13,133 bases of DNA from Propionibacteriaceae bacterium UBA5174 (GTDB lineage Bacteria; Actinomycetota; Actinomycetes; Propionibacteriales; Propionibacteriaceae), in contig DHWU01000058.1 in the NCBI GenBank assembly GCA_002413345.1, positions 1 to 13,133 on the forward strand, written 5' to 3'. The position numbers were made by a program, and so were the translations under genes. Below the pieces are notes generated by a model. It was given only the letters and a program-made list of their open reading frames with translations. It ran no database searches and was not told the DNA's origin. This document shows positions 1 through 7,085 of the stretch, piece after piece. Position 1 is the stretch's first letter. Every line of letters starts with the position of its first letter.

Positions 1-375
1 GCCAGTGCCGATAGCGGCTATCAGTGGGATGGGTCGCAGTGGGTAGCTGCGGATCCAGTTAGTGCTGACGGTGATGCAGTCGAACCGGCGGTCGAAGCCG
101 TGTCGAACGAAGCTGTGTCGAATGAAGCTGGGTCCAACGAAGCTGGGTTGGAGGCAAACGCCGTCCAATTGGAGGAACCTGTCCAGGCCCTAGCTTCTCC
201 AGTTGACGCTCCTGAATCACTGGAGCCGCCGCTGGCTGAGTCAACTCCTCAGGTGACCGCTGGCGGTTACCGATGGGACGGTTCGCAGTGGGTCGCGGCT
301 GAAGGATCTGCAGCAGTGACATCGCCGGCCCCCGCGTCAGATTCAGACAGTTTCTGGGCGCCGCCAGCCAAATAG
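1..375 (+). CDS. 3' end of a gene of unknown function, with WDGSQWV motifs
   Basis: The frame is open from the first base to the TAG at 373-375, so this is the C-terminal 124 residues of a longer protein. The segment is acidic, rich in Ala, Pro, Ser and Glu, and has no membrane span. Two copies of a short aromatic motif bracket it: GYQWDGSQWVAA (nt 16-51) and GYRWDGSQWVAA (nt 265-300). Between them lies a run of SNEA pentapeptides. The motif resembles the WDG-x-QW core of the DUF2510 module, which is common at the ends of actinobacterial membrane or secreted proteins, but the Pro-Asp-Pro part of that module is absent, so membership is only a suggestion. The tail ends in FWAPPAK. The gene converges on the acyl-CoA synthetase gene with 21 bp between the stop codons and no obvious terminator. 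Function cannot be assigned without the missing 5' part. Confidence 0.75.
   Translation, partial: ASADSGYQWDGSQWVAADPVSADGDAVEPAVEAVSNEAVSNEAGSNEAGLEANAVQLEEPVQALASPVDAPESLEPPLAESTPQVTAGGYRWDGSQWVAAEGSAAVTSPAPASDSDSFWAPPAK
100..144 (+). repeat. 15-bp tandem repeat, three copies, in coding sequence
   Basis: Three head-to-tail 15-bp units begin at 100, 115 and 130. They differ by only a few bases and each encodes V/G-S-N-E-A. Degenerate flanking units (VEAV before, GLEAN after) suggest an older, longer array. The unit length is a multiple of three, so copy-number change would lengthen or shorten the linker without breaking the frame. Confidence 0.8.
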
Positions 376-396
376 CATTTGGGGCACGGCTGGCGC

Positions 397-2109
397 TTAG
401 CGGAAGTCGCGCTCCAAATACTGGCAGGCCGGATCCGCCGCAGCGACTCTGAATGCCTCGCGCTCGCGCAGTTCGACGCGCCTGATCTTGCCCGAAATCG
501 TCTTTGGTAGTTCGGTCACGAATTCCATGATCTTCACTCGTTGGTAGGCCGAAAGCCGGTTACGGGCGTGATCAAAGATCTCTTTTGCGGCTTCTTGCTG
601 GCGCTGGGTGGCCTCGTCAACCAGGCAGACGAAAGCTTTGGGTACCGCTGCGCGCAGCGGGTCTGGGCTGGGTACGATCGCAACCTCGACGACATATGGG
701 TGTTCCAACAGGATCGACTCCAGTTCAAAAGGAGAGATCTTGTAGTCGGAGGCTTTGAACACATCGTCGGCCCGTCCGACATAGGTTAGGTAGCCGTCGG
801 TATCGACCGAGGCAATATCGCCGGTGTGGTAGTAGCCGTTTCGGCAGGTATCAGCGGTCATCGCCGGATCTTGGTGATAGCCGTCCATTAGACCCAGAAT
901 CGGTTCGCTCAGGTCCAAACAGATCTCGCCCTCGTCGCTGCACGGTTCTCCGGTCACCGGGTCTAGCAGGACCACCGGATAACCGGGCATTGGGCGTCCC
1001 ATTGAGCCATCTTTAACGATCTGGCCAGGGGAGTTGCCCACTGAACAGGTCATTTCTGTCTGGCCAAAACCGTCTCGAATGGTGCCGCCCCAGGCGGCGC
1101 GGACCCGAGTAATCACTTCAGGGTTCAACGGTTCGCCAGCACCGAGAAGCTCGCGTGGTGGGTGTGAGAGCTGACTCAGGTCAGCTTGGATCAGCATTCG
1201 CCAGACTGTTGGCGGAGCACAGAAGGTCGTTACCTGATGGGCATCCATCACCTTCATCAAGGTGGTTGCATCGAAGCGGTCGTAGTTGAACACAAAGACG
1301 GTGGCTTGGGCCAAGAATGGTGCGAAGAAGTTGCTCCAGGCGTGTTTGCCCCAACCTGGCGAGGAGATGTTTAGGTGCACGTCGCCGGGCTGCACCCCCA
1401 GCCACCACATCGTCGAGAGGTGTCCCACCGGATAGGAGACCTGAGTGTGGCGGACCAGCTTTGGCCGTGAAGTGGTCCCCGAGGTGAAGTACAACAGGCT
1501 GAGGTCGCCAGCCGGCGTCGGGCCATCGGGAACAAACTTATCGTCGGCGCTTGCTGAGTCGGACATCGGAATCCAGCCGGGTGGGGTATCTGCGCCGACA
1601 CCAATTCGCACTATCTCGGAGGGCAGTGTTTCGAGGCGAGCCTTGAGTGAAGTGGGGGCTACGACCAGCGAAGCTCCGCTGTGTTCGACTCGGTAGACCA
1701 AATCAGCGGCCGACAGCAGGGTGGAAGTGGGAATAGCCACCGCGCCGATCTTGTAGATGGCCAGCATGATTTCCCAAATCTCGATCGTGTTGTTGAGCAT
1801 CACGATCACTTTGGAGCCGCGCCTCAGTCCCAAGGTGCGCAGCCAATTGGCGACCTGGTCGGAGCGTCGCGACAACTCCGCGTAGCTGTAGGAGTTGGCC
1901 TCTAGATTGGCCGAGATAATCGTCACGGCGGCCCGGTCTGGGTGCTCAGCGGCAACCACATCGAACCACTCAAGGGCGAAGTTGAACTCAGTCAGGCTCG
2001 GCCACTGAAAACCGGAAACGGCCGTGTCGTAGTCAAGTCGGTGCTCAAGCAAGAAGTCACGGGCCTCGCGGACGGACTTAGTCGCTTCAGTTTCGGGTCG
2101 GCCAGCCAT
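397..2109 (-). CDS. Acyl-CoA synthetase (AMP-forming), ACSM-like
   Basis: A 570-residue enzyme of the ANL adenylating superfamily. It would activate a carboxylic acid with ATP to an acyl-adenylate and then transfer the acyl group to CoA, in the cytoplasm. All the core motifs are visible: the phosphate-binding loop FTSGTTSRPK (208-217), GFGQTE (347-352), YHTGD (427-431, Asp431 for ribose), the hinge around GRADDVFK (445-452), and PKTISGK with the catalytic lysine at 541. The stretch SSPGWGKHAWSNFFAPF (249-265) followed by FVFNYDRFD resembles medium-chain (ACSM-type) and related synthetases rather than acetyl-CoA synthetase, but the acid it uses cannot be read from sequence. Length is normal for the family. 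The ATG start has AAAGGTG a few bases upstream. It lies downstream of mdh on the same strand but is separated by a strong terminator and has its own candidate promoter. Confidence 0.9.
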   Translation of the reverse strand: MAGRPETEATKSVREARDFLLEHRLDYDTAVSGFQWPSLTEFNFALEWFDVVAAEHPDRAAVTIISANLEANSYSYAELSRRSDQVANWLRTLGLRRGSKVIVMLNNTIEIWEIMLAIYKIGAVAIPTSTLLSAADLVYRVEHSGASLVVAPTSLKARLETLPSEIVRIGVGADTPPGWIPMSDSASADDKFVPDGPTPAGDLSLLYFTSGTTSRPKLVRHTQVSYPVGHLSTMWWLGVQPGDVHLNISSPGWGKHAWSNFFAPFLAQATVFVFNYDRFDATTLMKVMDAHQVTTFCAPPTVWRMLIQADLSQLSHPPRELLGAGEPLNPEVITRVRAAWGGTIRDGFGQTEMTCSVGNSPGQIVKDGSMGRPMPGYPVVLLDPVTGEPCSDEGEICLDLSEPILGLMDGYHQDPAMTADTCRNGYYHTGDIASVDTDGYLTYVGRADDVFKASDYKISPFELESILLEHPYVVEVAIVPSPDPLRAAVPKAFVCLVDEATQRQQEAAKEIFDHARNRLSAYQRVKIMEFVTELPKTISGKIRRVELREREAFRVAAADPACQYLERDFR

Positions 2110-2145
2110 GGCTACACCTTTCGCGTGCTGCGGTTCTTCGTGCCT

Positions 2146-2174
2146 AGATTACAGACTACGGCTACGGAACCGTA
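2146..2174 (-). promoter_or_regulatory. Candidate promoter and operator of the acyl-CoA synthetase gene
   Basis: Read on the minus strand, TAATCT (2151-2146) fits the TANNNT -10 pattern and lies 36 bp before the ATG, leaving room for a short leader with the AAAGGTG ribosome site. At a 17-bp spacing the -35 position (2174-2169) falls inside a perfect palindrome, TACGG-TT-CCGTA (2163-2174). A further TACGG half-site lies at 2157-2161. The -35 hexamer itself (TACGGT) is a poor match to consensus, which would suit a promoter controlled by a factor binding the palindrome. This is inference from pattern only. Confidence 0.4.
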
Positions 2175-2234
2175 AGTTATCTCAGGTCGACGCCTCTCGG
2201 AAAGGCCAAGGCAGGGGAAGTCTGGGGATACAAA

Positions 2235-2264
2235 GGTGCCCTCGAGGTAAACCTCGAGGGCACC
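2235..2264 (-). terminator. Intrinsic terminator after mdh
   Basis: Two perfectly complementary 14-base arms (2235-2248 and 2251-2264) form a very stable G+C-rich hairpin beginning 20 bases after the mdh stop codon. On the minus strand it is followed by a short TTT run. The dyad is symmetric, but there is no convergent gene here, so it should serve mdh and insulate the acyl-CoA synthetase gene. Confidence 0.85.
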
Positions 2265-2284
2265 GAGAACTGCAGTTTGTCGGC

Positions 2285-3274
2285 TCAGATCAAGCCGAGT
2301 TCCTTGACCGCGTCGCGCTCTTCGACGAGCTCGGCGACGGAGGCATCGATCTTGGCTTGGGAGAACTCGTTGAGTTCCAAGCCCTGCACGATTTCCCACT
2401 TGCCGCCCGAGAAGGTGACTGGGAAGGAAGAGATAAGCCCTTCCGGAACGCCGTAGGAACCGTCGGATGCCACAGCAGCCGAGGTCCATTGGCCTTCGGG
2501 GGTGCCCAGCGCCCAGTCGTGCATGTGCTCGACGGTGGCATTGGCAGCCGAAGCCGCCGAAGACGAACCGCGAGCCTCGATGATGGCCGCACCGCGCTTA
2601 GCAACGGTCGGAATGAAGTAGTCGGAGACCCAAGCCTGATCGTTGATTACTTCGGCGGCATTCTTGCCATCGATCTGAGCATGGAACAGATCGGGGTACT
2701 GGGTGGCCGAATGGTTACCCCAGATGGTCATATGGGAAACCGAGGTGACCGCTACGCCAGCCTTCTGAGCGATCTGGGTGGTAGCGCGGTTGTGGTCGAG
2801 CCGGGTGAGCGCATTGAACCGCTCGGCTGGGATGTCGGGGGCGTTGCTCATCGCAATCAGGGCGTTGGTGTTAGCCGGGTTTCCGGTAACCAGCACCTTG
2901 ATGTCGTCGGCAGCCACGGCATTCAGAGCCTTGCCCTGGGCGGTGAAGATTGCGCCATTGGCGCTGAGTAGGTCGCCACGCTCCATGCCAGCGGTCCGCG
3001 GACGGGCGCCAACCAGCATGGCCAAGTTCACGCCATCGAACACCTTGTTGGCGTCGTCACCGATCTCAACCTTGCTGAGTAGCGGGAAGGCGCAGTCGTC
3101 CAACTCCATGACGACGCCTTGGAGCGCCTTCAGCGCTGGAGTGATCTCCAGCAGCCGCAGTTCCACTGGCTGGTCGGGGCCAAGCAGCGCGCCACTGGCA
3201 ATTCGGAAAAGCAGGCTGTAGCAGATCTGCCCGGCTGCGCCGGTGACCGCTACCTTCACAGGGGTCTTGCTCAC
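2285..3274 (-). CDS. mdh: Malate dehydrogenase (NAD-dependent)
   Basis: A 329-residue cytoplasmic enzyme that interconverts malate and oxaloacetate with NAD(H). It acts in the TCA cycle and, in propionic acid bacteria, in the reductive arm leading to succinate. Visible landmarks are the nucleotide-binding TGAAGQICYSLL (11-22), the mobile substrate loop GARPRTAGMERG (89-100, Arg91 and Arg93), TGNPANTNA (130-138), LTRLDHNRA with Asp160 and Arg163, and GNHSATQYPD with the catalytic His188. Length is normal for this class. The GTG at 3272-3274 is chosen as start because GAGGAG lies 9 bases upstream and the family begins just before KVAVTGAAGQ. The frame stays open upstream to an ATG at 3360, but that stretch has low third-position G+C (11 of 27 codons, against 19 of the first 26 after the GTG), so it looks like leader. 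A strong terminator follows the gene. Confidence 0.96.
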   Translation of the reverse strand: MSKTPVKVAVTGAAGQICYSLLFRIASGALLGPDQPVELRLLEITPALKALQGVVMELDDCAFPLLSKVEIGDDANKVFDGVNLAMLVGARPRTAGMERGDLLSANGAIFTAQGKALNAVAADDIKVLVTGNPANTNALIAMSNAPDIPAERFNALTRLDHNRATTQIAQKAGVAVTSVSHMTIWGNHSATQYPDLFHAQIDGKNAAEVINDQAWVSDYFIPTVAKRGAAIIEARGSSSAASAANATVEHMHDWALGTPEGQWTSAAVASDGSYGVPEGLISSFPVTFSGGKWEIVQGLELNEFSQAKIDASVAELVEERDAVKELGLI

Positions 3275-3330
3275 GTCTGTTCTCTCCTCAACGAGTTCGG
3301 ATGCATCCAAATCCGACGCTAGCAGTTCGA

Positions 3331-3367
3331 CTTCACCAGGAGTAACGGGTGAAGACATTGCTCCTGG
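3331..3367 (-). promoter_or_regulatory. Overlapping inverted repeats in the mdh leader
   Basis: Two mutually exclusive perfect 7-bp stems can form. One pairs CTTCACC (3331-3337) with GGTGAAG (3348-3354). The other pairs CCAGGAG (3336-3342) with CTCCTGG (3361-3367). They lie about 60-90 bases before the mdh GTG, inside the transcript if transcription starts upstream of them. The pairing is seen directly; any switching role is speculation. Confidence 0.3.
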
Positions 3368-3444
3368 AGTCGCCACGCAGCAGCAACCGCTTGATGACGC
3401 TGCGGTGACAAGGCGTGTCCACGCTGGGCGAGTCCCTCCTATGG

Positions 3445-3485
3445 GGGACCGATACGTGATATTACGTATCCCAAATCCCGGTCCC
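3445..3485. promoter_or_regulatory. Inverted repeats between mdh and the secreted-protein gene
   Basis: In the divergent intergenic region, GATACGT (3451-3457) and ACGTATC (3464-3470) form a perfect 7-bp dyad with a 6-bp spacer. GGGACCG (3445-3451) and CGGTCCC (3479-3485) form a second, flanking dyad. The spacer holds AT-rich hexamers that could be -10 elements in either direction (GATATT on plus, TAATAT on minus), though no good -35 is visible. A regulator bound here would be placed to affect both divergent genes. Confidence 0.4.
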
Positions 3486-3510
3486 GGACCGCATTTCGTA
3501 AAGGGTAGAC

Positions 3511-5442
3511 ATGTTGAACATCCCCTGGCGGGCTTCGGCTCGCACTATCGCCCTGGCCGCTTCGGTGGCCCTCATTTTCGGATTCACTGCAAGCCCAGCC
3601 CATGCCGCCGCCGATTCCGCTCCCACCGCCGACTTCAGCCTATTGGCCGCCTGGGCTGACACCAGTTCAACCACAGAGACCGATTACGCATTGGTCTCCG
3701 ATGCTGCTGGTCTGCATCGCTTTGACGGGCAGGCGTGGACCACGGTGGATCTACCAACCGCGGTGGCTTGTATTGACCCTGGGTGCACCAATGTCAGTGC
3801 CGGAAGAGTGTCTAGTGCAGGAGTGGTGTCGCTGATCAGCGGCAAGACGGTGGCGCTTTACAGTCTGAAGGACAATGCTGCGGTGGTTAGCGGTGGGGTT
3901 CAGTCCTCGCTGACTTTGCCCGCCGACGCCGAACAGATTTCGGCCAACGCCACAGTAGTCGCCTACAAATCCGCGGCAGTTTGGTACAGCTGGTCCTTCG
4001 GTTCGGCGGCCCCCACAGCCCTCGCCGATGACAAACTGACTCAAGACTTGGTCATCGCCGGAGCAGACCTCTGCGACGACAACGACACGAGCTTCCCGGT
4101 GGCGGGTCTGGTAGAAGCTGGGCCCTACGTCGAGGACGGTCTTCTGAGTGTTGGGTATTGGTTCGGGTGGGGCTGGGTAACTGACGGCGAGTTCGTGGCT
4201 GGCGACGTCCTGCAGACCGCTCGAGCGACCGGACGATACGTGGTGGCGTCGGTGTCCCACGTTGGTGAAAACGGCGTCGTCGAAGGCGCCAGTGTGAACG
4301 TCCGCACACTCGAAACTGAAGACAGGTGGGTTAGCAGCAAGGTTCCTGGCAATGGTGCTTTGCTGAGTGTGACGCCAAACGGTGTCCTCACTGAGGCGAA
4401 CGGGACCTACTCCTGGCTGCCGATCATCCAGCCCACCGAAGATGACCCAGACCTCGGCCTTGGCACGACTACGACAGTGGCTCTTGGCGGTTACAGCAAG
4501 CTGGAGTTTGTAGCCAATCTGGGCTCGGGTACCCCGATTGCCAAGTTCACCGATGCGCAAGGTGTGGTGGGACTGGCCCGGCTCACCTACAACGGGACCA
4601 CCGCCAGCCTGACTGAGATCACCCACCTCAAGGTGGTCGGCAGTGAGGTAAGCATCACTGGCAACCCAGTAGTCGGGCAGGCCCTCAGCGCCGTCAGCGG
4701 TGATTGGGCGCCCGCTGGGGCCACGTTGGCTTATCAATGGTCGGCGAATGGAGTCGCCTTGGCCGGTGCAACCTCGGCGACTTATGTCGTGGGTGAGGCC
4801 GACCTCGGTAAGGCCATCACAGTGCAGGTGACTGGCACCAAGACTGGCTACGAGACCGCGGCAACTACCTCTGAGGCGACCGTCGCGGTGACAGCTGCGG
4901 TGCCCGAAATTGTCGCTGGCACGGTGTCGATCACTGGCACAGCGGCTGTGGGCCAAAAGTTGTCGGCGAGCTTGGCTGATTGGCCCACCGATGCCACCTT
5001 CACCTACCAATGGCTGCGCGGCACCACGGTGGTTGGCAGCAATGCCAGCTACACCGTGACTGCTGGCGATGCTGGCAACCAGTTGAGTGTTCGGGTCACT
5101 GGCACTGTCAGTGGGGCAGCGGATCTGGTTGCCACCTCCGCAGCAGTGAGCGTTCCAGCGGCCACTGGCAAGCAGTTCGCTGCTGCGCCGCGTCCGGTGA
5201 TTCTCGGTTCGGCTCGACTGAATCACACGCTGTTGGTCTACCCGGGGTGGTGGCGTCCGGCGCCGGTAAAGCTGAGCGTCCAGTGGTATCGCGATGGAGT
5301 CGCTATCCGCGGCGCCACCAAGGCCTACTACCGGCTCGGACGAGCTGATCGCGGCGCCCGGATCACCGTGGCAGTCACCGGCACCAAGTCCGGGTATGTG
5401 ACCACCACCAAGGTCTCCTCGGCTACCGGGACGGTGCGGTAG
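3511..5442 (+). CDS. Secreted protein with three C-terminal Ig-like repeats
   Basis: A 643-residue exported protein of unknown function. Residues 1-33 form a Sec signal peptide: Arg residues, a hydrophobic core (IALAASVALIFGF) and an AHA-A cleavage site. Residues 34-379 are an unrecognised Gly/Ser/Thr/Val-rich domain with many short beta-like segments and a possible CIDPGC disulfide (Cys87, Cys92). It could be a propeller-like fold, but I cannot place it. Three repeats of about 80 residues follow (380-460, 472-548, about 556-643), each with a GQ-L-type opening, a YQW or VQW strand, an A-T-x-Y turn and ITV-V-VTGT-GY. This is the Ig-like module common in actinobacterial surface proteins. There is no LPXTG motif, C-terminal membrane span or lipobox, so it is probably released or held non-covalently. 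The ATG has AAAGGG (3500-3505) five bases upstream. It is divergent from mdh and followed by a terminator. Confidence 0.85.
   Translation: MLNIPWRASARTIALAASVALIFGFTASPAHAAADSAPTADFSLLAAWADTSSTTETDYALVSDAAGLHRFDGQAWTTVDLPTAVACIDPGCTNVSAGRVSSAGVVSLISGKTVALYSLKDNAAVVSGGVQSSLTLPADAEQISANATVVAYKSAAVWYSWSFGSAAPTALADDKLTQDLVIAGADLCDDNDTSFPVAGLVEAGPYVEDGLLSVGYWFGWGWVTDGEFVAGDVLQTARATGRYVVASVSHVGENGVVEGASVNVRTLETEDRWVSSKVPGNGALLSVTPNGVLTEANGTYSWLPIIQPTEDDPDLGLGTTTTVALGGYSKLEFVANLGSGTPIAKFTDAQGVVGLARLTYNGTTASLTEITHLKVVGSEVSITGNPVVGQALSAVSGDWAPAGATLAYQWSANGVALAGATSATYVVGEADLGKAITVQVTGTKTGYETAATTSEATVAVTAAVPEIVAGTVSITGTAAVGQKLSASLADWPTDATFTYQWLRGTTVVGSNASYTVTAGDAGNQLSVRVTGTVSGAADLVATSAAVSVPAATGKQFAAAPRPVILGSARLNHTLLVYPGWWRPAPVKLSVQWYRDGVAIRGATKAYYRLGRADRGARITVAVTGTKSGYVTTTKVSSATGTVR
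4648..5439 (+). repeat. Three Ig-like protein repeats within the secreted protein
   Basis: Repeat 1 starts at nt 4648 (VSITGNPVVGQALSA), repeat 2 at nt 4924 (VSITGTAAVGQKLSA), and repeat 3 at about nt 5176, ending at the stop codon. Repeats 1 and 2 share near-identical openings. Repeat 3 is more diverged and more basic (WYRDGVAIRGATKAYYRLGR). The similarity is clear in protein but only partial in DNA, which points to old duplication. Confidence 0.8.
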
Positions 5443-5460
5443 CCGGTTCAACCAAAGTTG

Positions 5461-5491
5461 GGGCCCTCGGATCGATCAGATCCGGGGGCCC
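5461..5491 (+). terminator. Hairpin terminator after the secreted-protein gene
   Basis: A 13-bp stem (5461-5473 with 5479-5491) has one G-U pair and a 5-base loop, and begins 18 bases after the TAG. No U-tract follows, which is frequent for actinobacterial terminators but lowers certainty. It separates this gene from the histidine phosphatase. Confidence 0.65.
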
Positions 5492-5556
5492 TGGCACTGC
5501 CACCACTAGAGGTCTTAGCCCCACGGCAAGGTGTCGGCGGTTGGTGGCGGTCGGCA

Positions 5557-5562
5557 TATGCT
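5557..5562 (+). promoter_or_regulatory. -10 element for a leaderless histidine phosphatase mRNA
   Basis: TATGCT matches TANNNT and ends 7 bases before the ATG at 5570, so transcription would begin at or just before the start codon. No convincing Shine-Dalgarno sequence precedes that ATG and no clear -35 is visible. Confidence 0.5.
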
Positions 5563-5569
5563 TTTCGAC

Positions 5570-6184
5570 ATGCGCTTGATCCTGGCTCGACACGGACAGA
5601 CCCCTTCCAACGTCGGATTTCTGTTGGATACGGCAGCTCCTGGCGCTGAGTTGAACCAGATTGGACTCGAGCAGGCCGCGGCCTTGGCCGAGCAGTTGGC
5701 GTGCGAACCAATCGAAGGTGTCTTCGCCTCAAACCTGGTGCGCACTCAGCAGACTGCAGCGCCACTGGCCGCAACCCGTGGCGTGGCAGTGCAGGTGATC
5801 GAGGGGCTGCGGGAGATTCCAGCTGGCGACGCCGAGATGAGTACCGACGCCAGCGCCTATATCGAGACGCTGTTGCGCTGGCACGACGGCGATCTGGAGG
5901 CGCGCATTCCCGGGGCAGAAAATGCGCTGGAGTTCTTTGCTCGGTTCGATTCGGCGATCGCTGAGATTGTGGCCGCCGGGCATGCCGGCGCGGCAGCGGT
6001 AAGCCACGGGGCGGCGCTACGGGTTTGGGCCTCGCATCGGGTGCCGGGCTTCACAGAGGCGCTGGACGGCGGGCTGATGACCAATGCTGGCCGAATGGTG
6101 CTGGAAGGCTCACCGGAGCTGGGCTGGACCCTGCTGGAACTCGAAGGCGTCGTGAAGTACCCACCGATGCGCACGCTGCAATAG
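5570..6184 (+). CDS. Histidine phosphatase family protein (phosphoglycerate mutase-like)
   Basis: A 204-residue cytoplasmic enzyme of the histidine phosphatase superfamily, which transfers or hydrolyses phosphate through a phosphohistidine. The catalytic set is complete: ARHGQT with His8 and Arg7 at the N-terminus, Arg58 in SNLVRTQQT, Glu82 in REIPAGD, and His146 in SHGAALR. The substrate is not evident; relatives act on sugar phosphates, phosphoglycerate or cobalamin precursors, and nothing here decides between them. The ATG at 5570 gives the family's usual start, MRLILARHGQT, and has a -10 hexamer at leaderless spacing. ATG 5558 (four residues longer) and GTG 5531 are in-frame alternatives. 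It converges with purU, with 11 bp between the stops and no hairpin seen there. Confidence 0.88.
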   Translation: MRLILARHGQTPSNVGFLLDTAAPGAELNQIGLEQAAALAEQLACEPIEGVFASNLVRTQQTAAPLAATRGVAVQVIEGLREIPAGDAEMSTDASAYIETLLRWHDGDLEARIPGAENALEFFARFDSAIAEIVAAGHAGAAAVSHGAALRVWASHRVPGFTEALDGGLMTNAGRMVLEGSPELGWTLLELEGVVKYPPMRTLQ

Positions 6185-6195
6185 GCCGCTTTAGC

Positions 6196-7044
6196 TCAGC
6201 TGAAGATCACGGTGCGGGCGCCATCAAGCAACACCCGGTGTTCGGCGAACAGCTTGACCGCTTCGCTGAGCGTGCGGCTTTCCTGTTCTTGGCCCATGGC
6301 CATCAGTTCGGGCACGTCCATGGTGTGGTCGACCCGACGGACGTTCTGCTCGATGATCGGACCCTCGTCAAGGTTGGCAGTGACGAAGTGTGCAGTGGCG
6401 CCAATCAGCTTCACCCCGCGTGAATGTGCCTGGCGGTAGGGGTTAGCGCCCTTGAACCCGGGCAGGAATGAGTGGTGAATGTTGATCGCCCGGCCAGCCA
6501 GTTCTGCGCAAAGCTCTGGGGAGAGAATCTGCATATAGCGGGCCAACACCACCAACTCGATGTCGTGCTCAGCGACCACGTCCAGAATGCGACGCTCCAC
6601 ATCGGTCTTGGTCTCAGCTGTCACCGCGTGTACCTCGAAGGGCACTCCGTAAAAGCTGGCCAGATCGGCCAAGTCGGGGTGGTTGGCGATGATCATCGGC
6701 ACGGTGATTGGCAGGGAGCCGGAGCGTTGCCGAAACAGCAGATCGTTGAGGCAGTGGCCAGCCTTGGAAGCTAATACCAGGGTGCGGCGCTGGCGTCCGA
6801 CGTAGTCAAGGCCCCAGTCTGCGTCCAGCTCGGCAGCCACCGCGGCAAAGTGGTGTTCGAATTGAGAACGATCGAAACCTGACTGCACCTGTACCCGCAT
6901 GAAGAATCGACCGGATTCGGAACTGAACTGCTGCAGTTCAGTGATATTGCCGTTAGCAGTTGCGATCACGCCGGTGACTTGATGCACGATCCCGGGACGG
7001 TCCGAACATGACAAGGTCAATAGCCAGTGGGTGGAGTCAATCAC
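6196..7044 (-). CDS. purU: Formyltetrahydrofolate deformylase
   Basis: A 282-residue cytoplasmic enzyme that hydrolyses 10-formyltetrahydrofolate to formate and tetrahydrofolate, balancing one-carbon pools and in some bacteria supplying formate for purine synthesis. An N-terminal ACT domain (about 1-85, LTLSCSDRPGIVHQVTG) precedes a formyltransferase-type domain (about 88-270) with the catalytic triad Asn188 and His190 in INIHHSFLPG and Asp226 in NLDEGPI. The order of domains and length are typical of PurU and exclude PurN, which lacks the ACT domain. The start is GTG at 7042-7044. There is no Shine-Dalgarno sequence upstream, but TAACCT ends 6 bases before it, so a leaderless mRNA is likely. 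It is divergent from the glycosyltransferase and convergent with the histidine phosphatase; no terminator is visible. Confidence 0.95.
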   Translation of the reverse strand: MIDSTHWLLTLSCSDRPGIVHQVTGVIATANGNITELQQFSSESGRFFMRVQVQSGFDRSQFEHHFAAVAAELDADWGLDYVGRQRRTLVLASKAGHCLNDLLFRQRSGSLPITVPMIIANHPDLADLASFYGVPFEVHAVTAETKTDVERRILDVVAEHDIELVVLARYMQILSPELCAELAGRAINIHHSFLPGFKGANPYRQAHSRGVKLIGATAHFVTANLDEGPIIEQNVRRVDHTMDVPELMAMGQEQESRTLSEAVKLFAEHRVLLDGARTVIFS

Positions 7045-7050
7045 CTCAGT

Positions 7051-7079
7051 AGGTTAGCGCCGTCGGCACCCGGTAGCCT
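7051..7079. promoter_or_regulatory. Compact divergent promoter for purU and the glycosyltransferase
   Basis: On the minus strand TAACCT (7056-7051) lies 6 bases before the purU GTG. On the plus strand TAGCCT (7074-7079) lies 6 bases before the glycosyltransferase GTG. The two hexamers are 17 bp apart, so each sits where the other promoter's -35 would be; those -35 readings (AGGCTA for purU, AGGTTA for the glycosyltransferase) are poor. Neither gene has a ribosome-binding site, consistent with two leaderless transcripts. Confidence 0.55.
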
Positions 7080-7085
7080 GTCGGC

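Noticed and set aside
2108..2971. 287-residue open frame on the plus strand opposite mdh
   Set aside because: Antisense to strongly conserved mdh, with no family resemblance.
3751..5451. 566-residue open frame on the minus strand opposite the secreted-protein gene
   Set aside because: It overlaps almost all of a gene with a clear signal peptide and repeats. Its translation is rich in Arg, Gly and His with no recognisable motif, as expected for an antisense frame in high-G+C DNA.
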